Below are positions 1 through 8,755 of a stretch of 26,675 bases of DNA, piece after piece. How positions within the stretch are numbered: the stretch's first letter is position 1; the number at the start of each line of letters is the position of its first letter. Below the pieces are notes generated by a model, which saw only the letters and a list, made by a program, of their open reading frames with translations, had not been told where the DNA came from and searched no databases. This DNA is from Conoideocrella luteorostrata (Eukaryota; Ascomycota; Sordariomycetes; Hypocreales; Clavicipitaceae), in contig JASWJB010000456.1 of the NCBI GenBank assembly GCA_032433595.1, positions 1 to 26,675 on the forward strand, given 5' to 3'. The position numbers and the translations under genes were made by a program.

Positions 1-118
1 GCATCACCAGTATCCTATCCCTACCAATCTCGTCGGCCATCTTCTTCAGCTGCGCGCTCGTCTTCTTGTGGCCCGCCGCAGCAATCAACTGACAGAAGAA
101 GCCAACAAGACAAGCCCA
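1..118 (-). CDS. Partial exon, alpha/beta-hydrolase-like protein, cut by the window edge
   Basis: Read on the minus strand, 39 codons are open from 118 to 2 and run off the left edge. An in-frame TAG at 121-119 closes the frame upstream. From residue 10 the translation looks protein-like: QLIAAAGHKKTSAQLKKMAD followed by EIGRDRILVM. That pattern (a helix, then a basic-acidic stretch, then a hydrophobic strand ending in LVM) resembles the segment before the C-terminal catalytic Asp/His strands of fungal alpha/beta-hydrolases; this is recollection of a family pattern, not a search result. A good acceptor, TTCTTCTGTCAG, ends at position 89, so the exon may start at 88. No convincing upstream exon was found between 119 and 1227, so this could also be a decayed fragment. 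Confidence 0.35.
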
Positions 119-1227
119 CTACGTCAATATGGCACGCCCAATGCACGCGCTATGTTCGAATGTCCGTGTCGTTGCTCCATATGTACTCCCTACACTGCCG
201 CTAGTTAGTCAACTCCGCACAGCGCCCGTAGTTTCATGTACAACATCCAGCCAAAAGAAGAAAAAACTCGCATTCACGCTCACTCGCGCCGTTTATGATG
301 CCTCGCATGCGATGCACGTGGAAGGCCAGCAGACCAGTAATGCCTAGCTGTCCGGGACAAAGCAAGAAGCGGGGTGCCGCACCCTGTCGTCATTCATAAG
401 GATCTATTCTCATCAGTGCTGATCAACCTATTATACAAGGGCAAGTTATGCAAAAATGTTGGACCAGAAACGCATCACATGCACTCTACCCCACGAGCAT
501 ACGCACACATATGTGCAATCCAATAGTCTTGAGGGTGTCGAGCTGTCTTAACGGACTAGCGACTGGTCTATCACTGCGCCTGCGTGTGACATTGAGACAA
601 CATCCGACCCACCCATGTGATCGGGATCTTGCTGATCCACTTGGAGCAAGCATGCAGTTAAACTGCCCCCTCGACCCATGTCTGTTGTGAAGACCCGAAT
701 CACTTCACACGCTTCAAAGGGACTTAACTAGATCCAGCAGCATTCATATCAATTTATCACAGTTCAAGTAGCATGCACGTAGCAGTTCAAGAATTATCAG
801 ACGTAAGGAAAATATCCATTCGGTGTCTTGAACGACATGAGGGCCATCGTGAGCGCTCCAAAGCTATGTACTGCCATCCGCAACTTTCGGCTTCCCACCT
901 ATACACACCGAAACATACCAGTCATCAACCATTTCAGATCTCTTGTTTAGAAAAACGCCATCTCCAAAGTCAAATTTTTGCCCCAGTGTCTGAGGAGGCC
1001 AGCCCTCTGAAGGCTGGTATCTGTAGTCTCAAATTCCATCCAGTATTCCCATGAGATTCTATCTCCTGACATGACATGACCCCAAAAAAAAAAAAAAAAA
1101 ATCGTCCCAGGACCGAAGCGTACCAGCCAGTTCGTTCATATACTAAAATTGAGTGTCTTGAAATATATACAGCGAAAAACGAATGAAAACCCAGCTGATG
1201 GTATCCACTACCGCCTCCCCTTGTAGC
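119..1227. other. Intergenic stretch without a supported gene
   Basis: Short ORFs on both strands show no family features. A run of 18 A lies at about 1083-1101, and a small inverted repeat (ccagcc at 999-1004, ggctgg at 1012-1017) sits near it. This stretch is the probable 3' flank of the minus-strand gene that ends at 1228. It should also hold the missing 5' part of the fragment at the left edge, if that gene is intact, but I could not identify it. Confidence 0.5.
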
Positions 1228-2121
1228 TTAGATCCAGAGAGGAGGAGCAGATGTAGCATGGTTTCGTTCCGGGAAGAACATAGTAGATAGACCTTGGATG
1301 GCACTCAGGTAGTCATCGGGACTGAATTTCATTAGGTGTCGGTTGTCAAGATACTGCTGTTCCTCATCGATAACCTCCAGGCGACTGTTTGCAGTGTACT
1401 CTTCAGCGAGCTCGGTGACCTGAGCCAACTCTTGTCCGAAAGGATGGCTGTCCTTGGTCGGGAGTTGCGTGAAGGCAGTAGAGGACGCTGGTGGCGGCGG
1501 AGGCGGCGGCGGCGGCGTGCTGGCTTGCTTCTGAGAATGAGGGGAGGACGCATGCGAAGCCGACGATGCTCTCGTTGAGGTTGATGGTGACCGAGAAAAG
1601 GTCTGACCGCCCCGAGTGACGCTGGACTGATCAGATTCTCGGGACATGCGGGAAACGGATCGCTGCCGAGAAACAGATCGTTGGCGGGCAATGGCATCGT
1701 AAGAATTCTTTTTGGTGTGCGATGGTGAGCGCTTGGGAATGGCCGGTGCCTCTGTGTCACTTGGTGATGTTGTGGATGGCGATCCAGCAGCCTTGAAGTA
1801 GCAAGACAAGTGATTTGGCTCCGGCGTTGAAGCTACATCAGGGCTGGTAGGAGGTGTTGATTCCGCAGTAGTCTGGGAGTCGGCATCTGACGCAGACTTG
1901 TGGCTGTTTGTCGAGTTGCTGCGAGCTGGACGAGGGATATCGGGGGCATTATATGACAGCATGTTGGTGGTGTGAAGGAGCTGCACAGGTGCCGAGATCT
2001 TGTTGCGAATGCTCTGCGGCATCTTGGTGGTGGTATTACTGCGCTGAGGTGTCTTGATGCCATCTCCAAGATCACTGCCACCTCGCAGTCGACGAGTGGT
2101 AAAGGCGCGCGACAGCGACAT
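1228..2121 (-). CDS. Conserved fungal Ser/Pro-rich protein of unknown function (297 aa)
   Basis: A single open exon runs from ATG at 2121-2119 to TAA at 1230-1228. I recognise the architecture as a conserved hypothetical protein of Sordariomycetes, but no function is known to me. The N-terminus (residues 1-60) is basic, with the motifs SIRNKISAPVQLLHTTNMLS and YNAPDIPRPARS. The middle (about 62-215) is low-complexity, Ser/Thr-rich and probably disordered, and includes RSPSHTKKNSYDAIARQRS, a duplicated RQRSVSR block (147-158) and nine prolines in a row (203-211). The C-terminus is the ordered-looking part: SHPFGQELAQVTELAEEY (225-242), an acidic helix, and a terminal APPLWI. There is no signal peptide, membrane segment or catalytic motif. 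The Arg-Ser pattern suggests a phosphorylated scaffold or regulator, which is inference. GA-rich plus-strand sequence (pyrimidine-rich on the coding strand) upstream is consistent with a long fungal leader. Confidence 0.85.
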   Translation of the reverse strand: MSLSRAFTTRRLRGGSDLGDGIKTPQRSNTTTKMPQSIRNKISAPVQLLHTTNMLSYNAPDIPRPARSNSTNSHKSASDADSQTTAESTPPTSPDVASTPEPNHLSCYFKAAGSPSTTSPSDTEAPAIPKRSPSHTKKNSYDAIARQRSVSRQRSVSRMSRESDQSSVTRGGQTFSRSPSTSTRASSASHASSPHSQKQASTPPPPPPPPPASSTAFTQLPTKDSHPFGQELAQVTELAEEYTANSRLEVIDEEQQYLDNRHLMKFSPDDYLSAIQGLSTMFFPERNHATSAPPLWI

Positions 2122-2418
2122 ATTTGATGTTTGACTAGATGAAGAGTGAGGCGGGAGTGTGAGGGTGAGAGAGACAGGACAGACCCAGGAGTATATTATG
2201 AGAGACCCTGGACTGCAAGTACAAGTATTGGTGACGGTGAATGCGCGGGGGTCACGATGCAGCAGCCGGCAGGATCACCTTGTGACTTGGGTCTGTAACG
2301 GATCGCCCTGTCAAGTGCGGCTTCCACGAGTGACGAAGAAGCTTGAACTGCCCAGATGGGGAACGTTACAGAGGGTTGCGCTTGCGATAGGAGCGGTGAC
2401 TTAGTGCAGCGGTTAAGG

Positions 2419-2460
2419 TGCGAGCGAGCGCGTGCGTGCGTGCGTGTGTGTGGGTGGGTG
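2419..2460. repeat. Imperfect GCGA/GCGT/GTGT/GGGT microsatellite
   Basis: A purine/T-rich simple repeat passes through gcga, gcgt, gtgt and gggt units in sequence. It lies about 300-340 bp upstream of the start codon of the minus-strand 297-aa gene, so it probably sits in its leader or promoter. Confidence 0.75.
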
Positions 2461-3951
2461 CTCAAGTGAGTGCCCGAGAGACTTCCAGATGCGTCTACGG
2501 CTCAAATGGGAAGGTGAAGGTGGTCAAGTCACCAGCAGTGTCGCAAGCCAAAGGCGTGAGTTTCCGGGTAAAGTGAATGGCGCCGAGATATAAAGGCAGG
2601 TTGAAAGCCCGAAATCGAAAAAAAATTAATGTCGGATGGATGATGAGCTGTCGCTTTTCCAAAGGTGGGCGAGTTCCTGCGTCGCCTGCGGTGAAGCGAG
2701 TCCTGGTTGGCTAATCACGCCGACTTGCAAAGGTCCGAAAGGAAAGTTGTCGTTTTCTTGTCAATGCCGAATGGCAGGCAGGTGCGCCGTGAATGGCAAG
2801 AAGAGGCGGTTCCGTTTTTGTGTGATGAGTGAGTACGTAGCACGCACCGGAGAGTCCAGTCTCAGTGACGCGGAAAGGTGAGAAAGTAAGATGCAAGCGG
2901 AAACTTAAAAGAGAGAGAGATGGAGCTCGTTTGATCGCCGAAAGAGAGGCGGCAGATTTCCAAGGCGAGAACCAATAATTCTTTGTCTGTTGGCTGCAAA
3001 AGGAGCGGTCAATGTCGACTTGCTGCGAGTTGTGTTGCTGTTTGGCACGTCCAAAAGTCTAAGGAGTAGTCGTGGGCGGATTTTGGGATTTCTTTGCGTG
3101 TCTTAAGCGGCAAAGAGTGAATCAAAAAGAAAGAAAAAAGTGTCCAGGAATCAACGTGGAGTTTCAAGTGAAAGGAACGAGATAAAAACGGCGGAATCAA
3201 CCACGTCAGAGAGAGAGACAGACGTGACCTGACGCACAAAGGAGGAATCGAAGATATTTGAAGGATGCAAGCCGGTCGACAAAGAGGCAATGCGATGGCG
3301 ATGGGGAGGAATTGGGCCTACAATAACTAAGCCGCCGGCGGACGGGGGGAAGGGGAGACCAAACAAAGATCTCGGAGCTTGACCTTTTTTTTTTTTTCCA
3401 CCCCGGCATTGGGGAACGGACATGGGTGGGTTTGCCCAACACTCGACTTTACCTGCTCTGAGAATATTACGACGGCGGAAGACGAAGTGAGTGTGCGGAT
3501 GCGTGGGCGTGTGGTATTGCTACGAGATGCTAACACAAGCCCATCATCCTGTGCTGTATGGAATCCACCTTGATCCGTCCAGGTGGCAATAATAGGCTAG
3601 GGACTTCAGGATCCACGGACTCCACCCCCTCTTCCATTCGATTCCCATCGGCTGCTTTTCCGTGTTGAGTCTTTGCTTTTAGGCTGCTGGAGCTGTTCGG
3701 TGTTGGCGGGATGTACCTTGGCAGGGAGTGGCACCACGGTTGGCTAAGCGGTGCCTGAGCTCGTGGTTCCAACAAAATCGTTCCTTTTCCACACTCAGCC
3801 CACTTTGGTCTAGCGAAAATTCGGATGCCTGCTCCACCTACACCCAGGCGCCACGAACAGGACCAACTGTGGATTGAAGAGGATAAAGAGGGGGGGCGAC
3901 GATGGTGACAATCGACCAATGAAAGGCTTTCTTTGCCAGGTTAGCCAGGGG

Positions 3952-3984
3952 CACGGCCAACCCACGGCCAGCCCACGGCCAAGC
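3952..3984. repeat. Three tandem copies of an 11-bp unit (cacggccaacc)
   Basis: The unit cacggcca(a/g)(c/g)c is repeated three times with one or two substitutions per copy, in non-coding DNA next to the doubtful ORF at 4039. It looks like a small minisatellite. Confidence 0.8.
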
Positions 3985-4038
3985 AGGGATGTGCAGCAAA
4001 AGCCTCTGTTGGTCTCTGTTAAATGTTTACGGAGCACC

Positions 4039-4311
4039 TCAAGATGTTGTGCGCTGGATGAGCCGGCTTTCCAACTCGGCGACCGGCAGTGAGTCTGCTT
4101 GGCCGTTGAAACCGAGACCGTCTACAACATAAGGCTCCGGGCCGTCCTGCGAATGCGAATCAACAAGGATTGAATGGATGATTGCATCCCCGTGCACCAG
4201 ATATACTGTACGGAGCAGAGCACCATGTCTGCGCCAGATGTCAGTCACCCAGTCATGCCAGTCAGCAAGCTCTTCAGGCACCGCAGCGATCCACTGCCAC
4301 TCAGCAACCAT
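4039..4311 (-). CDS. Doubtful small protein or gene fragment (90 aa), unrecognised
   Basis: The frame ends with TGA at 4041-4039 and is open for 231 codons back to 4734, but only the last 90 residues look like protein. From the internal ATG at 4311 they begin MVAEWQWIAAVPEELADWHD and continue with WVTDIWRRHG, LVHGDAIIHSIL, and then DGPEPYVVDGLGFNGQ. The segment has five tryptophans and alternates amphipathic helix-like and strand-like stretches. The upstream 141 residues are Cys/Arg-rich, contain partial copies of the intergenic TACGGAG motif, and look non-coding. The 90-aa segment may be a small gene, the last exon of a gene whose other exons I cannot find, or the remnant of a duplicated copy. 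A partial TACGGAG motif at 4209-4215 lies inside it, which argues mildly against constraint. Confidence 0.35.
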   Translation of the reverse strand: MVAEWQWIAAVPEELADWHDWVTDIWRRHGALLRTVYLVHGDAIIHSILVDSHSQDGPEPYVVDGLGFNGQADSLPVAELESRLIQRTTS

Positions 4312-6724
4312 CCGCTTAGTGCTGTGATTACTCGCACAAGTCACATCCACCCGCCGCGTGGCGTCTTGGTTTTGGTCCGTCCCAAAGCAGCAGAGGCTTC
4401 TTCGAAGACAACCACGACCGAACATTCGGACGTAACTGGCAATCCTATCACTGTGCTCCGTGCAGTGGGTGCAACGGCCACGTAAGGACCATACCACGTC
4501 TGCCAGCACGGCTAGTGGCAGGATGAGCAGGTAATTACTCTGCAATGCGATTCGTCGTGCTCCGTACAATACACAGGATGATACAATTCGGCCTGAAGTC
4601 AGTAAGGCGCGGCCATACTCCGTTGCTTTCCCCGAACTAGATGCACTCCGTACAAAGTGCCCCCGTCCCGTCTCGACCCAAGGCAACAAACCACACAACC
4701 GTGGCCTTGTTGCCGCGGTGCTCAGCCTTCCCACTGACCAGGCCGTGTGTCAGAGATGGCCAAATTGGATTCCGACCCCTGGTGCCTGCTCGCGGGTGCA
4801 AGCTCTTTAAACAGCTCGCTCTCACGGTCTCACGGCTCTTTGACAGGCACAAGCAAGTGAGGACGCAGGCCCGAAGCCGCAACTCTATTGGCCACGCGTG
4901 CCGATCGCCCAGTTTCAGTTTTTTTCTTGGTGGCGCCGCGGTGCCTGCGTTGGTCCGGGCTCTCGTCCAATCCCTTGGACCCCACCCCTGCATCCTCTCG
5001 TCTTTGGCAAGGGTCGCCCCCGCCCGCGCGATGCTCATTGTCACTCTCACGGGCGCTCAGCCAGTCGCTGCTTTTGACGCCTGCCGAAGCCTGTTCACGA
5101 TGCACTTGCGCACACAAACCCATAGTTTTCGCTCCTGTTATCTCTCTTCACGCTTACGGAGTATTTTAGGTGTCTTTTGTGTTTGTGGTTTTATTAAGCA
5201 CAGCCGCAAGGAATAGCCGTAAAGCATGCCACAGCCAGAGCTGTTAACCTGAGCCTTGCCGTTTTGGAATTTTCATCTTAATGACCTACTTGCCGTTTGT
5301 TACCAATCCATCTTCTCGACTCCGAGTCTGCTTCAGCCTGTTTTACTTGCTACCCGCCCACGTCATTCAACCAAGTATCGAGACATATCTGCGGTGGTTA
5401 TTATCGATGATCCCCTCCCAAAAAAAGAAGAAGCAAGCAGCTTCACCATCAAGGATCACACAGCATTAATCCTCATCCGAGACAATTATCATCTAACTGC
5501 CCAGAAACAATCTTCGTCACAGTTGTCACGTTAATTGCGTGAAAGTCCGCCACCGTCGTTGCGCATTTACAATTGCATCGTTATAATTAACTGCTGCACG
5601 TACATTACGGTCATGTATTCGGCATATTCTCCAACGTGGCTGTTTATCCTCACTCAGCTCTTCTCTCCGTCGTGCTGCGTCACCAAAACAAGCCACCCGT
5701 AAAAATAGCCCGAAATGGAATCCATACAGACTATGTATAACGAAACGGGTGTCTGCTTTGAAGCCTGAAGCCGTCAATAGTCACTTCACCAACGACGTCG
5801 CTACACTCACGGACCCCAGACCACGGACCATTGTGTATTTCATTCGTCGAGTGTTTTTCATCTGTACCGCTCACGTCAAGCCTCCTCCCGTTAGCCGCGT
5901 TTCATCTCGTGTCAGGTTGATGCGGTCCCCCCCAACCTCCCCCCCCCCTCCTTCTCTCTCTCAATAAATCAGGCGAAATGTTCCTTTTTGTATGATGTCC
6001 TCTTTTTTCCGAAACTCGAAGAGCTTGTTTTTTTGTTTTATCCGGGGTGTGCGTGCAGGCGTAGTCGTCCCAAGGTTCTAGTATATTGCTTAACTAACCA
6101 AGGATGGATGTACGGAGTAAGTGATGCGGGGTGTTTACTACTTTCGGCTCGTATCGCGACTGCGTTGACTACAGTACATACATATTTATGCTCTGGATAG
6201 GGTATGAAGTGTCGCACATTGGACTACCTGGGTTGCTATAAGTGATGCTCATAGTGGCCGGAACTAAATAATGGCTGTGTTCGAGTCTGTAGGAGGATCT
6301 GTAGGAGGTAGAAGGTTGGTGTTTTTTTCTATGCACGGAATGTTCTTGGCGTGCATGACCCTGCATGATCTGGGGTGCGTATGGTTTTGTTGGATTGGTT
6401 TTGTGGTTTGGTTGAGAGGTCGAGTGCATGGCCGGATGATGGACGGATCGTTCGGTTTGGCGTCGAGCGTGGACCTTCAGATATGTCTAGGTATACAATA
6501 GTATATGGAACAGATAACGAATGATGTTATGCAGCTTGATTGAATCACACTTTTTTCGCTGCTACTATTCTGTGGGAACACAAAAAAAAAAAAAAAACCA
6601 TTATGGCATGCGATATGCAGTAAAAGTGCCAGCTTCAAAACATCCATTGTTTTGACATTGGAAGAGTCCCGTGGTTCGATAGCCAGCTTCTAAACGAACC
6701 AAGAATTCCCCGTTTCCATATTCC
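4312..6724. other. Gene-poor intergenic stretch
   Basis: No supported gene on either strand. The longest plus-strand ORF (4641-5216, 191 codons) lacks any recognisable motif and starts inside a TACTCCGTA-type repeat. CT-rich tracts (about 5925-5965, with runs of seven and nine C) and TTTT-rich sequence around 6000-6035 look like promoter or untranslated DNA. Exact TACGGAGTA copies lie at 5155-5163 and 6111-6119, and partial ones at 4560-4566 and 4645-4652. A run of 15 A (about 6583-6598) lies just past the stop of PWP1 in its 3' flank. Confidence 0.5.
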
Positions 6725-8417
6725 TTAATCCTCGTCCATTGAGTCCGCATCCTGGTTTTGACCATCGCCTTCGCCCTCCTCCTCCTCTTCCTCAGACGAG
6801 CTGCTCTCGACATCTTCAACACCAATCAGACGATCTTCGACCACATCATCCCCACCCCGATCAGGGAGCCTATGGGCAAATACCTGGCGAACAGAAGCAT
6901 TCGTGCTGGTGTCCCAGACTTGCATGTTGCCGTTGCTGCCTGCCACGGCCAAGCGGAATCCGACCTCGGCATCTGGTGCAAATGTAGTGGCAAAGACCTT
7001 GCCGACATCCAAATTGCGCGACACAACCATTGAAGGACCAGTGGGCTGAATGTTCCATAGCTTGACAGTTCTGTCAGTCGATCCAGTAGCCATAAAGCCG
7101 GGGATGATGCTGTTGATGTCAAATGAGGACACGGATTCGTCGTGGGCTTGTAGTGTCCAGACAGACTTTGTTGCTGCTGGGTTTGATGGCGCATTTCGGA
7201 TGTCGTGGTAGTGAATGCAGCCGTTCTCTGTAGAAACAAAAAAGTAGTTCTCGTTGTGAGGATCCCAGCGTACATTCTCCACGTCGCTTTCCACACCCCA
7301 TCGTGGTGCTTTGGCATCTGGTGCTCTCATATCAGCTGCCACGATAGTACGGTCGTAGCTGCCACTCAGGAGGACTGTGGGTTCGGTGTTGTGCCACGCC
7401 AAAGAGCAGACCTTGTCGGTGTGATATGAGTACGATTTGGCGCATTGCGCTGTGTTGAGATCCCAGAGCTTCACGGTCTTGTCTGCCGATGCTGACGCAA
7501 GGAGGTTGCGATGTTGTCTGTTGGCAGCCAGCGACAGTACGGCATCGACGTGGTAGGCATCATTGGCCTTGGCCTTCTTTCCCTTTTTGCTCTTCTTCTT
7601 CTTCTCTCCGGACTCGGCGTTCGCGCCTTGGCCGAGGATGGCGTTTGGGTACATGCAATCGATGGTATCCAGATCCCAGATTTCAATATCAGGGTCCAAG
7701 GTTCCCACCGCAACGAAATTACCTTTGGCGTCCTTTTCGGTCCCCGAGTTGCTGACCGGCATGTCGAGCCACTCGAGCGCAAGAGGGATGGCGGGCAGCA
7801 TGATATCGTGATGTACGTAAAGGTTGTCGCCTTCGTCTTCGAAGACGTAGACTTCAAGATGCGCTAGCTCGTCCTCCACTTTAGCAGAAAGGATCAAGTT
7901 ATCGGTAGCAAGGATCTGCAAGTCTTCCTTTTCGTCATCATCGTCGTCTTCGTCTTTCAAAGTAACGTAGGGGTCGTCCTTATTGGATTCGTGGTATGCT
8001 AATGATTTGAGGTTTCCAAATATGCTCATCCCCTGACCATCTGCAGGTACGTCTTCGTCGTCGTCGTCATCATAATGTTCTAGGTCATATTCTTTCAGGT
8101 CGTCATCATCATACCTATCGAGAATTGTTAGTCGACGAGGCTAGTCTCTCTGTAGGGCATCAATCCACTAACTTGGCTGCGGTTGTTGAGTTTTTGTCTT
8201 CAACTTCCATGCTCTGCTCATTTTCTGCTTTCTCAGTTCCCTCGACGGGGCCTTCTCCGTCCTCTTGCGCCTCTTTCAGGTCCTCTTCGGCATCGTGAAG
8301 CTGAAGTTTGGCGAGCTCCGCTATCCGCTCAAATTCACGTTCGTCTAGAGCATACTTTTGGGGGAAAGGGGCTGCGAATCCCCGAGGGACCCATTGCGCA
8401 GCCGTAATCATAGACAT
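6725..8417 (-). CDS. PWP1: PWP1, WD40-repeat ribosome-biogenesis protein (544 aa, one intron)
   Basis: Exons are 8417-8173 and 8114-6725. The 58-nt intron has donor GTTAGT, branch GACTAAC and acceptor GATAG, and it joins AA|G to give K82 followed by YDDDDLKEYDLEHYDDDD. Pwp1 is a nucleolar WD40 protein needed for pre-rRNA processing and large-subunit assembly (family knowledge). The N-terminus carries the conserved MSMITAAQWVPRGFA start and the acidic linker. WD-type repeats end at about 215-231 (IEIWDLD), 296-312 (SASADKTVKLWDLN), 329-345 (SGSYDRTIVAADMR), 422-438 (GSTDRTVKLWNIQ) and 470-485. A Lys-rich insert (about 253-265) is a candidate nucleolar signal, and the tail (519-544) is strongly acidic. 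The length matches the family (about 500-580). The gene is divergent from PRP16. The start at 8417 is chosen because it opens the conserved motif; the next ATG lies after the intron. Confidence 0.95.
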
Positions 8418-8755
8418 CCTGGCCGATGAAAGGTTTTCAATCCCGGTTTACAAGAGGTGCTCTGAGAGACAGACCAGCCAGACCAGAGAAAAAATACTGG
8501 CAGACGGGAGCCCAAATTTTTTGATAGTGGGGGTTTATCGATAAGAGGGCGAGAGACAGCTATGGAGCAACTACGGGGAGGGCGCGCAGAACTAGCTAGC
8601 TGCAATCTGCCAACCATATAGTTACTCCGTACAGTGTGATGGGGAAAACTCAGCGGGCTGGGCTGGTGGTTGTCACCTCAGCTCCATTCGCGACAACACG
8701 TGCTGAGCGTGATACATCTCTAGAATAGCAGCATAACCCGGCAGAGCCTTCCAAT
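8418..8755. promoter_or_regulatory. Divergent PWP1-PRP16 promoter region (338 bp)
   Basis: The two start codons face away from each other across 338 bp, so both promoters must lie here or overlap. The region holds an exact TACTCCGTA copy at 8623-8631, the only copy that falls in a short shared promoter. No TATA box is obvious. Shared regulation of the two RNA-metabolism genes is an inference from layout only. Confidence 0.6.

Larger units (their letters stand above)
2122..4038. other. Long leader/promoter region upstream of the 297-aa gene
   Basis: No supported gene. Read on the minus strand, this is pyrimidine-rich DNA upstream of the gene starting at 2121, including GA tracts at about 2908-2920 and 3208-3218 and a T13 tract at about 3385-3398. 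The many overlapping short ORFs on both strands carry no recognisable domains and look like composition artefacts. A promoter and a long 5' untranslated region are the likeliest content. Confidence 0.5.

Noticed and set aside
995..1020. Small hairpin near 1000 considered as a terminator
   Set aside because: Six-base stem only, and hairpin terminators are not a feature of fungal pol II genes.
1137..1151. 15-nt match (catatactaaaattg) to a conserved part of U6 snRNA
   Set aside because: The following U6 core (ACAGAGA box, internal stem-loop) is absent, so this is a chance match in AT-rich DNA.
2395..2420. tRNA-like A-box (agtgcagcggttaag)
   Set aside because: No B-box, anticodon stem or acceptor pairing follows; the sequence runs into a microsatellite.
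4641..5216. 191-codon plus-strand ORF
   Set aside because: No domain or folding pattern, Arg/Ser/Cys-rich composition, starts within a TACTCCGTA-type repeat, and lies in a promoter-like region.
7511..7867. 118-codon plus-strand ORF over PWP1
   Set aside because: It is a shadow of the PWP1 WD40 coding sequence on the opposite strand.
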